From Candidatus Bathyarchaeota archaeon (lineage in GTDB: Archaea; Thermoproteota; Bathyarchaeia; Bathyarchaeales; Bathycorpusculaceae): a stretch of DNA of 64,000 nt. The stretch spans positions 310,001 to 374,000 of the forward strand of contig JAOZHZ010000020.1 in assembly GCA_026014615.1 (NCBI GenBank). The letters are read 5' to 3'. Below, one piece after another: positions 27,167 to 36,504 of the stretch; position 1 is the stretch's first letter, and each line of letters begins with the position of its first letter. The translations under genes and the position numbers were made by a program. The notes beneath the pieces are model-generated. The model saw only the letters and a list, made by a program, of their open reading frames with translations. It ran no database searches and had not been told where the DNA came from.

Positions 27167-29365
27167 GTGCCACAAAATTATCCTTATCTGCTTATACTGT
27201 GTGGATTGCCTTCTTCAGGAAAGACCGCTATCAGCAAAAACGTCGCCTCCTTGCTTGAGGACAAACATGGGATATCGTCTATGGTAATCAGCTCGGACGA
27301 TTTTCGGGGCATGCTCTCGTATTCCTCCAAAGGATTCAAACCTGAGCGAGAAACATCGGTAAAGACTCTTTATGAGAAGGCGATTGCAACTGGGTTGGAG
27401 CATGGTTTTCTCGTAATCAGTGATGACCTAAACTACTACAAGTCGATGAGAAGCGACCTGAGACATATTGCCAAACGATTAGACTCTGACTATGACATAG
27501 TCCTTGTTGATACACCCGTTGAACAAGCCATCAAATGGAACCAAGAACGAGGATCACCGATACCATCATCCCTCATTGAGGAAATCAACCAGAAACTTGA
27601 CCCACCAAAGGGTGATTACAAATGGGACACTCCCCTCGTGGTTGTCGACCCAAGTAAACAAAGCTCCGAAGAGATCGCCAACCTCGTTGTTACCGCGGTT
27701 CTTAAAAGACTGGAAAATCCGAAAAGATCCAAACCCAAAAAGGTTGTGGAAAACGAGAAGTCAGTAAGAGCGAGAGGCATCGAAAGAGAAACCCGAAAGT
27801 CCATGATGGAGGTCATGACGCGATACAAGAATCCAGACTTGGGCATTTCTCTTTCAAGAATCAGAAAAGAAGTGGTGAAGAAGGCGCTTGCAGACGGCTC
27901 CAAGCCTGTGGATGCGGTTGAATTATTCCTCAGAGAAGCCAATGCGGTTGCTAAAAGTTACACCATGGCTGAGGGCAAAGGGCTTATCCCTGTACATGTA
28001 GGTCTTTTTGGGCATGTTGACCACGGCAAGACAATGCTTGCTCGGCAACTAACCGAAAAACCCTCGACGGCAGCTTTGGATAAGGCACCCGATTCCGTCC
28101 GGCGAGGCATGACCCTAGATATGGGCTTCTCCGCTTTCACTTTAGATCAGTATATAGTTACTCTCGTTGACTTGCCGGGGCACTTCAGTTTGGTTAGGCA
28201 TGTAGTGGCGGGTGCAAACATAATTGACGCAGCAGTGCTGATTGTAGCTGCAGATCTCGGTCTTCAGGTTCAGAGTGTGGAGCATTTTTCTATAATTAAG
28301 AACCTTGGAATAAAGGACCTTGTAGTTGCTCTAAATAAGGTTGATTTGGCTTCTCCAGAGAGAATTGAGGAAGTCAAGAACAAAGTTATGCTTCTTCTGA
28401 AAGGAACTCCATATGAGACGGCAAAGATTGTGGAGGTCTCAGGGTTAACGGGTAAGGGAATTGATGAACTCAAAGGTGCACTGCAAAATTCTCTCAGTCC
28501 ACCTATTCGCCAATGGATTGGTCCGTTTAAGATGCCTATAGACCACGCATTCACCATCGCCGGAGTAGGAACTGTCTTAACTGGTACGGTCCACCGTGGG
28601 AAAGTGAAAGTGAAAGATACTGTTGAAATCAAACCCATCGGCAAAAAAGGTCAAGTGCGTTCGCTGCGTTCCTTCGGCGAGGACAAAGAGGAGGCTATCG
28701 CCGGAGACAGGGTGGGCGTTGCTGTCAAAGACCTAAAACCTGATGACGCTCACAGGGGTTATGTAGCCGTTTCTCCCGGTTCCATCAATTCCACCTGTCG
28801 TGTGATAACTGAATTGGAGGTGGACAAATACTATAAACGCCCGTTGACGCCGTATAGTGATGTAGACGTGTTTGTTGGGTCTTATGAAGTGCTTGGAAAC
28901 ATTGTGCCGGGGGTCATTGAAGACGGCAAGTTCTTTGTGAAGCCCTCAGTGAAGGCTTCTGAAAAATGCCTAGTTTACATAGAACTCAGACATCAAGTCA
29001 TGGCGGAAAGAGGAGACCATGTCCTTTTGGTGAACCCTGGCCTTCAAGCCCGTGAATTCCGAATAATCGGTGGAGGAAGAATCACCGAAACAAACAAAAA
29101 ATTAGAAATCTTCTCAAAAAAGACCAAGAAAGGAACTGTAAGACAAAAAAGACAAGAAGCCAACGAGTACTCAGTAAACGGTCTCTTCAGCACCTCGGAA
29201 GCCGCCTCCAAATTCGTGGGCAAACAAGTCGTTACTGCCTTAGGAGTCAGTGGCGAAATCGGGGCTTCACTGTCACCAAGCGACGTCTCGGTTAAATTCA
29301 AAGAGCCAGTGCCTGAAGGTGAAAAAGTGTTTCTCTACGCCTACAAGCGGTTAAAAGGAAAATAG
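27167..29365 (+). CDS. PSTK-SelB fusion: Sec-tRNA kinase joined to Sec elongation factor
   Basis: 732 residues from GTG 27167. Residues 1-190 are an archaeal PSTK kinase domain: Walker A GLPSSGKT at 13-20, ISSDDFRG near 41, LVISDDLNYYKSMR, and LVDTPVEQAIKWNQERGSPIP. Residues 195-265 are helical, like the PSTK C-terminal tRNA-binding part. From 275 an archaeal SelB/EFSec follows: G1 GHVDHGKT (282-289), RGMTLDMGFSAF (G2), DLPGH (G3), NKVD (G4), then beta-barrel domains and a C-terminal domain 4 (LFSTSEAASKFVG). The kinase makes phosphoseryl-tRNA-Sec; the factor delivers Sec-tRNA to UGA. I know of no described PSTK-SelB fusion. The single frame has no break, so fusion by sequencing error is unlikely. 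Confidence 0.93.
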   Translation: MPQNYPYLLILCGLPSSGKTAISKNVASLLEDKHGISSMVISSDDFRGMLSYSSKGFKPERETSVKTLYEKAIATGLEHGFLVISDDLNYYKSMRSDLRHIAKRLDSDYDIVLVDTPVEQAIKWNQERGSPIPSSLIEEINQKLDPPKGDYKWDTPLVVVDPSKQSSEEIANLVVTAVLKRLENPKRSKPKKVVENEKSVRARGIERETRKSMMEVMTRYKNPDLGISLSRIRKEVVKKALADGSKPVDAVELFLREANAVAKSYTMAEGKGLIPVHVGLFGHVDHGKTMLARQLTEKPSTAALDKAPDSVRRGMTLDMGFSAFTLDQYIVTLVDLPGHFSLVRHVVAGANIIDAAVLIVAADLGLQVQSVEHFSIIKNLGIKDLVVALNKVDLASPERIEEVKNKVMLLLKGTPYETAKIVEVSGLTGKGIDELKGALQNSLSPPIRQWIGPFKMPIDHAFTIAGVGTVLTGTVHRGKVKVKDTVEIKPIGKKGQVRSLRSFGEDKEEAIAGDRVGVAVKDLKPDDAHRGYVAVSPGSINSTCRVITELEVDKYYKRPLTPYSDVDVFVGSYEVLGNIVPGVIEDGKFFVKPSVKASEKCLVYIELRHQVMAERGDHVLLVNPGLQAREFRIIGGGRITETNKKLEIFSKKTKKGTVRQKRQEANEYSVNGLFSTSEAASKFVGKQVVTALGVSGEIGASLSPSDVSVKFKEPVPEGEKVFLYAYKRLKGK

Positions 29366-29511
29366 CCCCGTTTATAAACATATTTCCTGAATAATGGCGC
29401 GAAGAAATCTCTCACTCTAAGACTTCATAGTTTCTTTGAAATTTTTTCTCAGAGAATAAACGGTTGGGCGTTTCTTGTGTTTTTTCTTCCATCTTTATTC
29501 CCTAATTTTTC

Positions 29512-30909
29512 TTAGTTTATAATTTGGGTAGGTGTGCAAGTTTTCCTCAGCGCCAAAACAATCACGACTGCAACCATAACAGCAACCGTTATCGCCAATA
29601 TGCTGATAGCTGACTCTCTAGAGTCGTTATCAATTTGGCCTGTTGGGGTTGCAGTGGGGCTTGGCGTAGGCATCGTGTCGGGGGGTGAATCGTTTTCTTC
29701 AAGTTCAAAGGGCTCCAAGGCTGGGTAGCGGTCGATGTTGTTTTCGTTAATCAAATAAGGCGTATCCGCTTCGGATGCGTTTGGATATCTCGTTTGGTAG
29801 TCGCCCCAGTAGTTGCCTTGCCCGTTGTAGTCCCAACTGTTAGCTTTCCCAGGTAAACTCACCAGTTGATTATCCGCGCCTTCTATGCTATAGTACCAGG
29901 GTATAGATACTTGAAGGTCTTCGCCAGGATTGTTTTCTACAAAATTGTTTCGGTAAAAGCGGTTGTCGCCTTGGGAACCGTTCATCTGCATCGCCCAGCC
30001 TGCATTATCTGAAATGGTGTTTCGGGAAAAGGTGTTATAGGTTGATGAACTGACAAAGATTCCAAATGTGTTGTCTAAAACTAGGTTACCGAAGAGTACG
30101 TTTTGTGAGGTGTCAAGCAGCTGGATGCCCCACTCCTCGCTGCCGGTGATGTTGTTTTTAGAAATCATGTTTTCTGGGGCGCCCTCGATTATAATGCCTT
30201 TGGAGTTATTGACAAGGTTGTTTTCGAAGATTTCGTTACCGTATCCTAACTTTTCAGACCACTGTATAAGACGTATTCCATGGTTGCTGCCCGTCACACT
30301 GTTCCCCACGATTTTGTTGTTAGAGGATTCCTCGCAGTAAACTCCATACGTCCAGCGCATGTCGTTACGGGTAGCTGTTATGTTGTTGTTGGTTACTTGG
30401 TTGTTTGAGGAGAAGTAAATGTGGATTCCATATTGGAATTCGCCCGTTATGCTGCAGTTCAGGACACGGTTGTTTGAAGAATCTGGGTACTTGGCGATTT
30501 CAGTGTCGCCCAACTGCTGCTGTATTATAACGCCGTTACGGTACCCGCTAATTTGAAGGTTCTGAACAGTTACGTTTTCTGTGCAGTTCAAGGTTACACC
30601 TGAAGCACTTTCATTTCCTAAGAGTGCGTAGCCTTGCCCATCCAAAACGATATCGCTACATTGAATCCATACGGAGTAGCCTTGGATATCACCGTTTAAC
30701 CTGTAAGTGTTTCCGTCTTTTTGGATAAGGTCTGAGGCGTTGACGGTTCCATCCGTTTCTATGTATATGCTGTTTGCTGCCCGACTTGGCGGCGAAACGG
30801 GAACACTTATGGGATTAGCGTAAGCCAAGTTAATTTGCCCGACCCCGACTGCGGCCAACACCAGAAATACTGTGAGGCACGCCGCTACTAACTTCCCTAT
30901 CCCTCTCAT
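29512..30909 (-). CDS. NosD-like parallel beta-helix surface protein
   Basis: 465 residues. A signal peptide (LVAACLTVFLVLAAVGVGQINLAYA) leads into many short beta-helix turns with repeated 'N.I.....GI....S..N.' patterns (NNKIVGNSVTGSNHGIRL, NMISKNNITGSEEWGIQL, YNTFSRNTISDN), as in NosD/CASH domains of carbohydrate-binding or polysaccharide-lyase type. A Pro/Thr linker and C-terminal membrane helix (ILAITVAVMVAVVIVLALRK) anchor it. It is probably displayed on the cell surface. Substrate unknown. Confidence 0.85.
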   Translation of the reverse strand: MRGIGKLVAACLTVFLVLAAVGVGQINLAYANPISVPVSPPSRAANSIYIETDGTVNASDLIQKDGNTYRLNGDIQGYSVWIQCSDIVLDGQGYALLGNESASGVTLNCTENVTVQNLQISGYRNGVIIQQQLGDTEIAKYPDSSNNRVLNCSITGEFQYGIHIYFSSNNQVTNNNITATRNDMRWTYGVYCEESSNNKIVGNSVTGSNHGIRLIQWSEKLGYGNEIFENNLVNNSKGIIIEGAPENMISKNNITGSEEWGIQLLDTSQNVLFGNLVLDNTFGIFVSSSTYNTFSRNTISDNAGWAMQMNGSQGDNRFYRNNFVENNPGEDLQVSIPWYYSIEGADNQLVSLPGKANSWDYNGQGNYWGDYQTRYPNASEADTPYLINENNIDRYPALEPFELEENDSPPDTMPTPSPTATPTGQIDNDSRESAISILAITVAVMVAVVIVLALRKTCTPTQIIN

Positions 30910-31036
30910 TTTAAAGCCACTGATAGTTGTTCTTTATGCTTCTGTGCTTTTATTTCTATTGTAAATTTATGTGCCCTTCGACCCAGAACCACGTTGTTTA
31001 GGGGGAACAAAGTAAAAATTTGGAAAAAGAGGTTGT

Positions 31037-31363
31037 TCAGAAGCCAAGCATGTGCTTCTGTTTTGAGCTTACTTCTGTACCGTGTTCATGTTCATTCTCT
31101 TCGGAGATGTGGTGTGCAACGTGAAGACCTAATCCAGTGGCTGCTCCTGCCGAAAGACCCAGAAGGAGGTTTATGAGCCAAGTAAAATGTGGTGCCCCAA
31201 CTAACGCTAAAACCACAAGCAAGTCAAAGCCTACGGCGATGCCTAAGTAGCCGTAGCACCAAGTTTTTACGCTTACCCCTCTGGGCTGGTTTATTCCAAT
31301 GCCTGCAAGTATGCCGAACATGATTAAGAAGCCTACAACTGTGTAAATCCAATCGTACGTCAT
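31037..31363 (-). CDS. small three-helix membrane protein with His-rich tail
   Basis: 108 residues with three hydrophobic segments (YTVVGFLIMFGILAGIGI, YGYLGIAVGFDLLVVLALVGA, LINLLLGLSAGAATGLGL) and a C-terminal tail HVAHHISEENEHEHGTE that could bind metal. The family was not recognised. It stands alone between the beta-helix gene and the divergent radical SAM gene. Confidence 0.6.
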   Translation of the reverse strand: MTYDWIYTVVGFLIMFGILAGIGINQPRGVSVKTWCYGYLGIAVGFDLLVVLALVGAPHFTWLINLLLGLSAGAATGLGLHVAHHISEENEHEHGTEVSSKQKHMLGF

Positions 31364-31457
31364 TTTCTTCGTCCCTTTGGTGATTTATCTCTCGCTAACC
31401 TGCTTTTATACGTTATCTGACAGTTTTGAATGATTTTCATTTTAATAAACTGTTAAG

Positions 31458-33605
31458 TTGGCGTTTTATTCACCGTTACCTTTTTTACTCGACCCATTGT
31501 ATTTGTTTAATACACTCTGGCTGGTGGTACAGGTAACAATCTTCGACGACCTACAATGTCATAAATGGGCGCTACTCTTACAACAAAGGCGCCAAAAACT
31601 CAACCAACTCCAAACAAGAATTGTCAAAAAAGACTTTTCAGAGACGAAAGAACTTTTCCATGAACTATTCTACGGCGTTCCAAAGGGCAAAAAGGCGGAA
31701 CCCGGAATGGCGGGCTCGCTGCTTTATCATATGGCTATGGTTACAAAGATGGAAACCGAAACCAGTGTCCTTCTGAAAGCACTAAACATAGAGGCCCCTG
31801 ACGTAGAGGCTTTGTTATGGCGGTTCTACAGCGAATTTGTTTCTGATGCAGATGAACTCACAAAGCCATTGGGCGAGTTAAACATAGATGCGCGCAAAGT
31901 TGCGTCAACCCCCAGCCATAGCACCAGTCAAAAAATCCGTTTATTCATGGATCTGAACCAGAAAACACAGGCAGCAGCCAACCTGCTAAACGCCCAAAAC
32001 CCCGAAGCCTCCAAGGCAGCAGAAAACCTGTTCAAAGAATGGTCAAAATATGTGGCGGAGATGCGTCTTCGGCAGGAATTCCAAACCATCAAGGGAATAC
32101 TTACTCTGTCTGATTTGGCAAAACGGTACGGTGTTTCGCGTTTAAGTGCGGTGATGCAAAGCGTTCAGGAGCAGTTCGGGAAAGAAACCGTTAACATAGC
32201 GCTTGAAGTCACTCTCAAAGTAGGTTTACGACGGGAGAGCCTTCAGTCAATCATGCTCAGCGACCACGACATCAATTACACCATGAGCATCGACACCTTA
32301 GATGGTCACATGAAGTTTCTCAACTGCCCCATCTACGGCGGACAAAAATACATAGGCGAAAAACTCGGCGTTAACGACCAAGTTACCTCTCTGTTCTGCA
32401 AGCACTTCTGTTTTGCCCATGCCAAAGCTATGCTGGAAACTGTATTGCCCTTCACTTTTGATTTAACTCAGCCTCAGCGGATGGCTACTCACGGCAAATG
32501 CGACTTCTATCTAAAGCTTGGTTACTCACCAAACTCCGTCGTTTCAGAGAAGTATGTTCCGCTGGTTGTTTCATGGAATCTCACGCGGAAATGCAATCTG
32601 AAATGTAGTCATTGTTACATTAATGCCACTACTGATGAACTAAAAAGCGAACTGAACACTGAAGAATCCAAGCAGCTCATTGATCAAATAGCCGAAGTTA
32701 GTCGACCCTTGCTTATACTTAGTGGCGGCGAACCGCTCCTCAGAAAAGACGTCTACGAGTTGATTCGTTACGGCACAGAAAAAGGGTTGCGTATGGGGCT
32801 GGGAAGCAACGGTTGCTTAATCGACTCAAAGGTGGCTGAAAAACTCAAAGAAGCAGGCATAAAAACTGTCTCCATAAGTTTGGATTCACCTATTCCTAAA
32901 CAGCACGACGAGTTCCGCGGGGTTGAGGGTTCATGGCAAAAAGCCGTGGATGCCATAAAAGCGCTGCGGCAGAACGATGTTTTGGTGCAAGTGAACACGA
33001 CGCTTACACAGCAGAACTATGACCAAATCGACGACATCATGTACCTCTCAGAGCAGATAGGCGTAGAAAACTTCCACTTGTTCTTCCTTGTGCCGACGGG
33101 TAGGGGCGCAAAAATCGCTGATATCTCGCCAGCCATGTATGAAGACATGATAACAAAAACCTTCGCCAAAACCGCCAAGCACAAACTCAACGTTAGACCT
33201 TCTTGTGCGCCTCAGTTTATGCGCATTGCCAAAGGCTTGAACATGGACATGCGGCAGTGGATACGTGGATGCATAGCAGGACTTTACTACTGCAGGGTTT
33301 ACCCCAACGGCGACATTACGCCTTGTCCTTATCTTCCAGTTAAGTTGGGCAATATCCGTGAGACAAGCTTCAAAGACATATGGTTTAATTCGCCAGTTTT
33401 CAAGGCGTTGAGAGACCCCAATTCGTTGAAAGGCAAATGCGGCGCCTGCGAATACAAAACAGTCTGTGGCGGATGTAGAGCACGCGCTTACGGGCTGTCA
33501 GCGGATTTTATAGACTACTGCGGTGACCTTCGCGAACCCACCGAACTCAACGGCGACTACCTAGCCGAGGACCCATGGTGCGTCTATCAACCAAAGAAGC
33601 CCTAA
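31458..33605 (+). CDS. radical SAM/SPASM protein with ~330-residue N-terminal extension
   Basis: 715 residues as given. The radical SAM core starts near 385: SWNLTRKCNLKCSHCYINAT carries CxxxCxxC for the SAM cluster, followed by LILSGGEPLLRKDVY. A SPASM region with extra cysteines follows: GCIAGLYYCRVYPNGDITPCPYLP, then CGACEYKTVCGGCRARAY, resembling AhbC/AhbD/NirJ and peptide-modifying enzymes. The N-terminal part is helical, then has a Cys-rich segment (FLNCPIYGG, LFCKHFCFAHA) that I cannot name. The first ~25 residues may not be translated; a GTG a few codons later is an alternative start. Substrate unknown; no precursor peptide gene was found beside it. Confidence 0.8.
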   Translation: MAFYSPLPFLLDPLYLFNTLWLVVQVTIFDDLQCHKWALLLQQRRQKLNQLQTRIVKKDFSETKELFHELFYGVPKGKKAEPGMAGSLLYHMAMVTKMETETSVLLKALNIEAPDVEALLWRFYSEFVSDADELTKPLGELNIDARKVASTPSHSTSQKIRLFMDLNQKTQAAANLLNAQNPEASKAAENLFKEWSKYVAEMRLRQEFQTIKGILTLSDLAKRYGVSRLSAVMQSVQEQFGKETVNIALEVTLKVGLRRESLQSIMLSDHDINYTMSIDTLDGHMKFLNCPIYGGQKYIGEKLGVNDQVTSLFCKHFCFAHAKAMLETVLPFTFDLTQPQRMATHGKCDFYLKLGYSPNSVVSEKYVPLVVSWNLTRKCNLKCSHCYINATTDELKSELNTEESKQLIDQIAEVSRPLLILSGGEPLLRKDVYELIRYGTEKGLRMGLGSNGCLIDSKVAEKLKEAGIKTVSISLDSPIPKQHDEFRGVEGSWQKAVDAIKALRQNDVLVQVNTTLTQQNYDQIDDIMYLSEQIGVENFHLFFLVPTGRGAKIADISPAMYEDMITKTFAKTAKHKLNVRPSCAPQFMRIAKGLNMDMRQWIRGCIAGLYYCRVYPNGDITPCPYLPVKLGNIRETSFKDIWFNSPVFKALRDPNSLKGKCGACEYKTVCGGCRARAYGLSADFIDYCGDLREPTELNGDYLAEDPWCVYQPKKP

Positions 33606-33813
33606 GTTACAGCTATTAATATGTATCACCCCTCTTACTTTTTACTATATCTTCAACCCCATACCTCTCCGCTACTTCTTAGAAACCTATTTAAACAATG
33701 TCAATCAACCTGAATAGAATTTAAGGCGTCCATTAGTGGCGCTTCGTACAAAAGGGCAAGAACATCAATGCGTTACAAACCAAATTTGGCGCCCTCTCAG
33801 GAGGCAACATGGA

Positions 33814-35043
33814 ATGACCCACGCAGGCCGCTCAGGGTTCTCAAAAGCTTTACGAGAGACTTTCATAGCGTACGCCTTCGATTTAGGCGGATTGGCTGCG
33901 GGCTTCCTGCTTGCGTATCAACTTGGCGTTTTCAGGTTGGCGCCTTGGGCTATAGCTCTTTACCCCGCGGTTTTAGGCGCTAAAGGCATAATCGAAAGTC
34001 TGTTACTTGGTCGCTTAAGCACCGCACTCCACTTAGGCACAGTAAACCCAAGGTTTTCAGATAACACCAAAACCTTCTACAGCCTAATTGCGGCAGGGAT
34101 CGTTTTAACTCTCATAACCAGCGTGGCAATAAGCGTAATTTCTCTGGTTTTCGGCACCCTGTTTTGGGGAGTAACCTTCGCTGATTTTCCAGTCATTTTA
34201 GGTGTGATTGTTTCAACCATGACTTTAGGTCTCACCCTTTTTGTAGTGACCGTCAAGGTTGCCTTTTTCTCGTTCAAGAAAGGCTTAGACCTTGACATCA
34301 CGGCGTACCCGTTAATGTCCGCCGTCGCGGCTGTTTTCATCACCGTATGCTACTTCTTCACCCTAACCTTGTTTTCCAGCAACATCGGAGTCTGGGCAAT
34401 CATCGCTTTAGGCGCAGCACACCTAATTGCAGTAACATACATTTTCCCAAGAAACATGCATCACCCTGTCTTCATCAAAACCATCCGGGAATCTTTAGCG
34501 GCATTAATGATTGTAGCCTTAGTTGTTAACGTAACTGGAACCCTCCTCAAAGGCATAGACGATCGCTTCATAAGAGCAGGCAGGGGCGTTGAGGTTTTCC
34601 TTGTTTACCCCGCGCTGATTGGTCTGGTAAGCGATGTTGGCTCAGTTGTTGGCTCCACCGCAACGACCAAACTTGCATTAGGCATGCTTAAACCACGAGT
34701 TTCTTCCATAATTTACCATGCTAAGAGTATCCTGATTGCTTGGTTTGTTTCGGCAGTGATGTTTATTGTTTTAGCTTTAGCCGCTTTCTTGGTGCAGGGA
34801 GCATTAGGCGGTGCCTTCACGTTAGATGTTTTATCAAGCTGGCTAACTTTGTTGCTGGTGACAAATGCAGTCGCCGTTTCGCTGATTGTGGTTTTATCCT
34901 TTGCAGTTTCGATTTTAACTTTCCAAAAAGGACTTGACCCCACCAACTTTGTTGAGCCCATAGAAAACGCTTTTGCGGCAAGCATAACAACTGTAGCGTT
35001 GCTGGCTGCTTTAGCTTTACCAAGTTTGGCTGCGCTGGTATAG
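33814..35043 (+). CDS. MgtE/SLC41-type magnesium transporter
   Basis: 409 residues from ATG 33814, chosen because AGGAGG lies 9 nt upstream; the track's GTG at 33736 adds 26 residues. Two homologous membrane halves are seen, each with a signature: YPAVLGAKGIIESLLLGRLSTALHLG and YPALIGLVSDVGSVVGSTATTKLALG, typical of the MgtE pore domain. About ten membrane helices. There is no N-terminal CBS domain. It is followed by two PhoU/TrkA_C genes on the same strand, a common archaeal pairing, which supports Mg2+ or another divalent cation as substrate. Confidence 0.87.
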   Translation: MTHAGRSGFSKALRETFIAYAFDLGGLAAGFLLAYQLGVFRLAPWAIALYPAVLGAKGIIESLLLGRLSTALHLGTVNPRFSDNTKTFYSLIAAGIVLTLITSVAISVISLVFGTLFWGVTFADFPVILGVIVSTMTLGLTLFVVTVKVAFFSFKKGLDLDITAYPLMSAVAAVFITVCYFFTLTLFSSNIGVWAIIALGAAHLIAVTYIFPRNMHHPVFIKTIRESLAALMIVALVVNVTGTLLKGIDDRFIRAGRGVEVFLVYPALIGLVSDVGSVVGSTATTKLALGMLKPRVSSIIYHAKSILIAWFVSAVMFIVLALAAFLVQGALGGAFTLDVLSSWLTLLLVTNAVAVSLIVVLSFAVSILTFQKGLDPTNFVEPIENAFAASITTVALLAALALPSLAALV

Positions 35044-35096
35044 CATGATTAAAATATTCCTTAACCAATACTTATCGACGGAGCGCTCCTTACTGT

Positions 35097-35711
35097 ATGC
35101 CCCACTTTGATCGAATAGAGTATAAACCTATACCTGTCCGAGACCTCCTCATAGAAATGAAGAACATTTCTGAACTCATGATAGATTTGGCCTACTCTGC
35201 AGCGTTATTCAATGACAAAGAACTCGCCGAAGACGTTCTGACTTTAGAGGAATACGTTGACAATTTAAGTTATCTTTTAGACATGGAAATTATGGTAGCT
35301 GCCCAAGGCGACCCAAGCGACGCCCAAGACCTCATAGGCGTCTCCACAGTCGCTTCTGCAGCCGACAAGATTTCTGACGCCGCCGCCGACATCGCTGACA
35401 TCGTAACACGCAACATAGGCATTCACCCCATTGTGGGCGAAATTTTCGAAAACGTTCAGGAACGACTAATGAAGGCAACCGTGAAAAAAGATTCTGTCAT
35501 AGTTGGGAAACAGTTGAAGGAACTTGACTTAGCCGCCCGAATGGGCGTTGACGTGATTGCCATCCGTCGAAATAGAGATTGGATAATTAACCCTGAAGAA
35601 GACGAGCGAATTTACTCTGGAGATATCCTCATAACCCGTGGCGCACCAGAAGGAACCAAAGAGTTCAAAGACTTGGCTGAAGGAAAACTGACCACGTTGG
35701 AGGAGGAGTAA
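35097..35711 (+). CDS. PhoU-TrkA_C domain regulator, first of pair
   Basis: 204 residues. The N-terminal half is a PhoU-like helical bundle (ISELMIDLAYSAALFNDKELAEDVLTLEEYVDNL) and the C-terminal half a TrkA_C (RCK_C) domain (VGKQLKELDLAARMGVDVIAIRRNRDWIINPEEDERIYSGDILITRG), which binds ligands such as nucleotides or ions. It lies 53 bp after the MgtE-type transporter and 3 bp before a homologous gene, so it probably gates or regulates that transporter. Confidence 0.87.
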   Translation: MPHFDRIEYKPIPVRDLLIEMKNISELMIDLAYSAALFNDKELAEDVLTLEEYVDNLSYLLDMEIMVAAQGDPSDAQDLIGVSTVASAADKISDAAADIADIVTRNIGIHPIVGEIFENVQERLMKATVKKDSVIVGKQLKELDLAARMGVDVIAIRRNRDWIINPEEDERIYSGDILITRGAPEGTKEFKDLAEGKLTTLEEE

Positions 35712-35714
35712 ACC

Positions 35715-36317
35715 GTGAATCAGCAAGAAAGATTTGAAGAAATCGTTGACCAATTCGTGGAACTCAAAGACACCTCTGAACTCATGATAGAGCTTGCTTA
35801 CTCTGCTCTGTTTTTGAACAGCAAGGAACTGGCAGAAGAAGTTCAGCGCCTTGAAGAATCCATGGATAAACTGCACACGGATTTCGAGTTGCTTGCTTTA
35901 ACCAGCGACTTCACAGAAGAAGAAGCATCTGGCTTTCTGGGGCTTATTAGACTGGGCGTAGCAACCGAGAGAATAGCGGATGCCGCTGCTGAAATGGCTG
36001 AGGTCGTGCTCAGGGGAATCGAGCCGCATCCTGTGCTAAAGCTGTCCATAAAAGAAGCCGAAGAAACCGTCACTCAAGCCTGTGTAACACGAAACTCGCC
36101 ACTCATAGGCAAAACCTTGAAGCAAGCGTGTGTTCCAGAAGAAACTGGAATGTCAATTCTAGCCATAAAACGTGAGGGTAAGACTTTACGTCCAAAAGCC
36201 GATTCACAAATCAAGCTTGGCGACATTTTGATTGCTTCTGGCTACGCTGATGGTGTGGAGGACCTGCAGAAGTTAGCGTCTCCCGAAGAAGTCTGTGACC
36301 TTGACGACGTTGAGTAA
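35715..36317 (+). CDS. PhoU-TrkA_C domain regulator, second of pair
   Basis: 200 residues from GTG 35715, preceded by GGAGGAG at the end of the upstream gene. It has the same PhoU (TSELMIELAYSALFLNSKELAEEVQRLEESMDKL) plus TrkA_C (IGKTLKQACVPEETGMSILAIKREGKTLRPKADSQIKLGDILIASG) layout as its neighbour. The two may form a heteromer on the MgtE-type channel. They are paralogues with clearly diverged sequence. Confidence 0.87.
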   Translation: MNQQERFEEIVDQFVELKDTSELMIELAYSALFLNSKELAEEVQRLEESMDKLHTDFELLALTSDFTEEEASGFLGLIRLGVATERIADAAAEMAEVVLRGIEPHPVLKLSIKEAEETVTQACVTRNSPLIGKTLKQACVPEETGMSILAIKREGKTLRPKADSQIKLGDILIASGYADGVEDLQKLASPEEVCDLDDVE

Positions 36318-36504
36318 GTTGGCAACTGATTTTTAATTCATTAGCACTTCAAACGAGAACTACCTTCCTGTTCTTTAGACCTCCTAAGTAAGCGGTGCAG
36401 GAAAAGTTCCTGTTATTCATTATACAACTGGTTCATAAGAAAGTAGTGAGACATAAAAAAGAAAAACTGTAGATATTAAAGATGAAGGAAAAGGGAAAAG
36501 AGGT

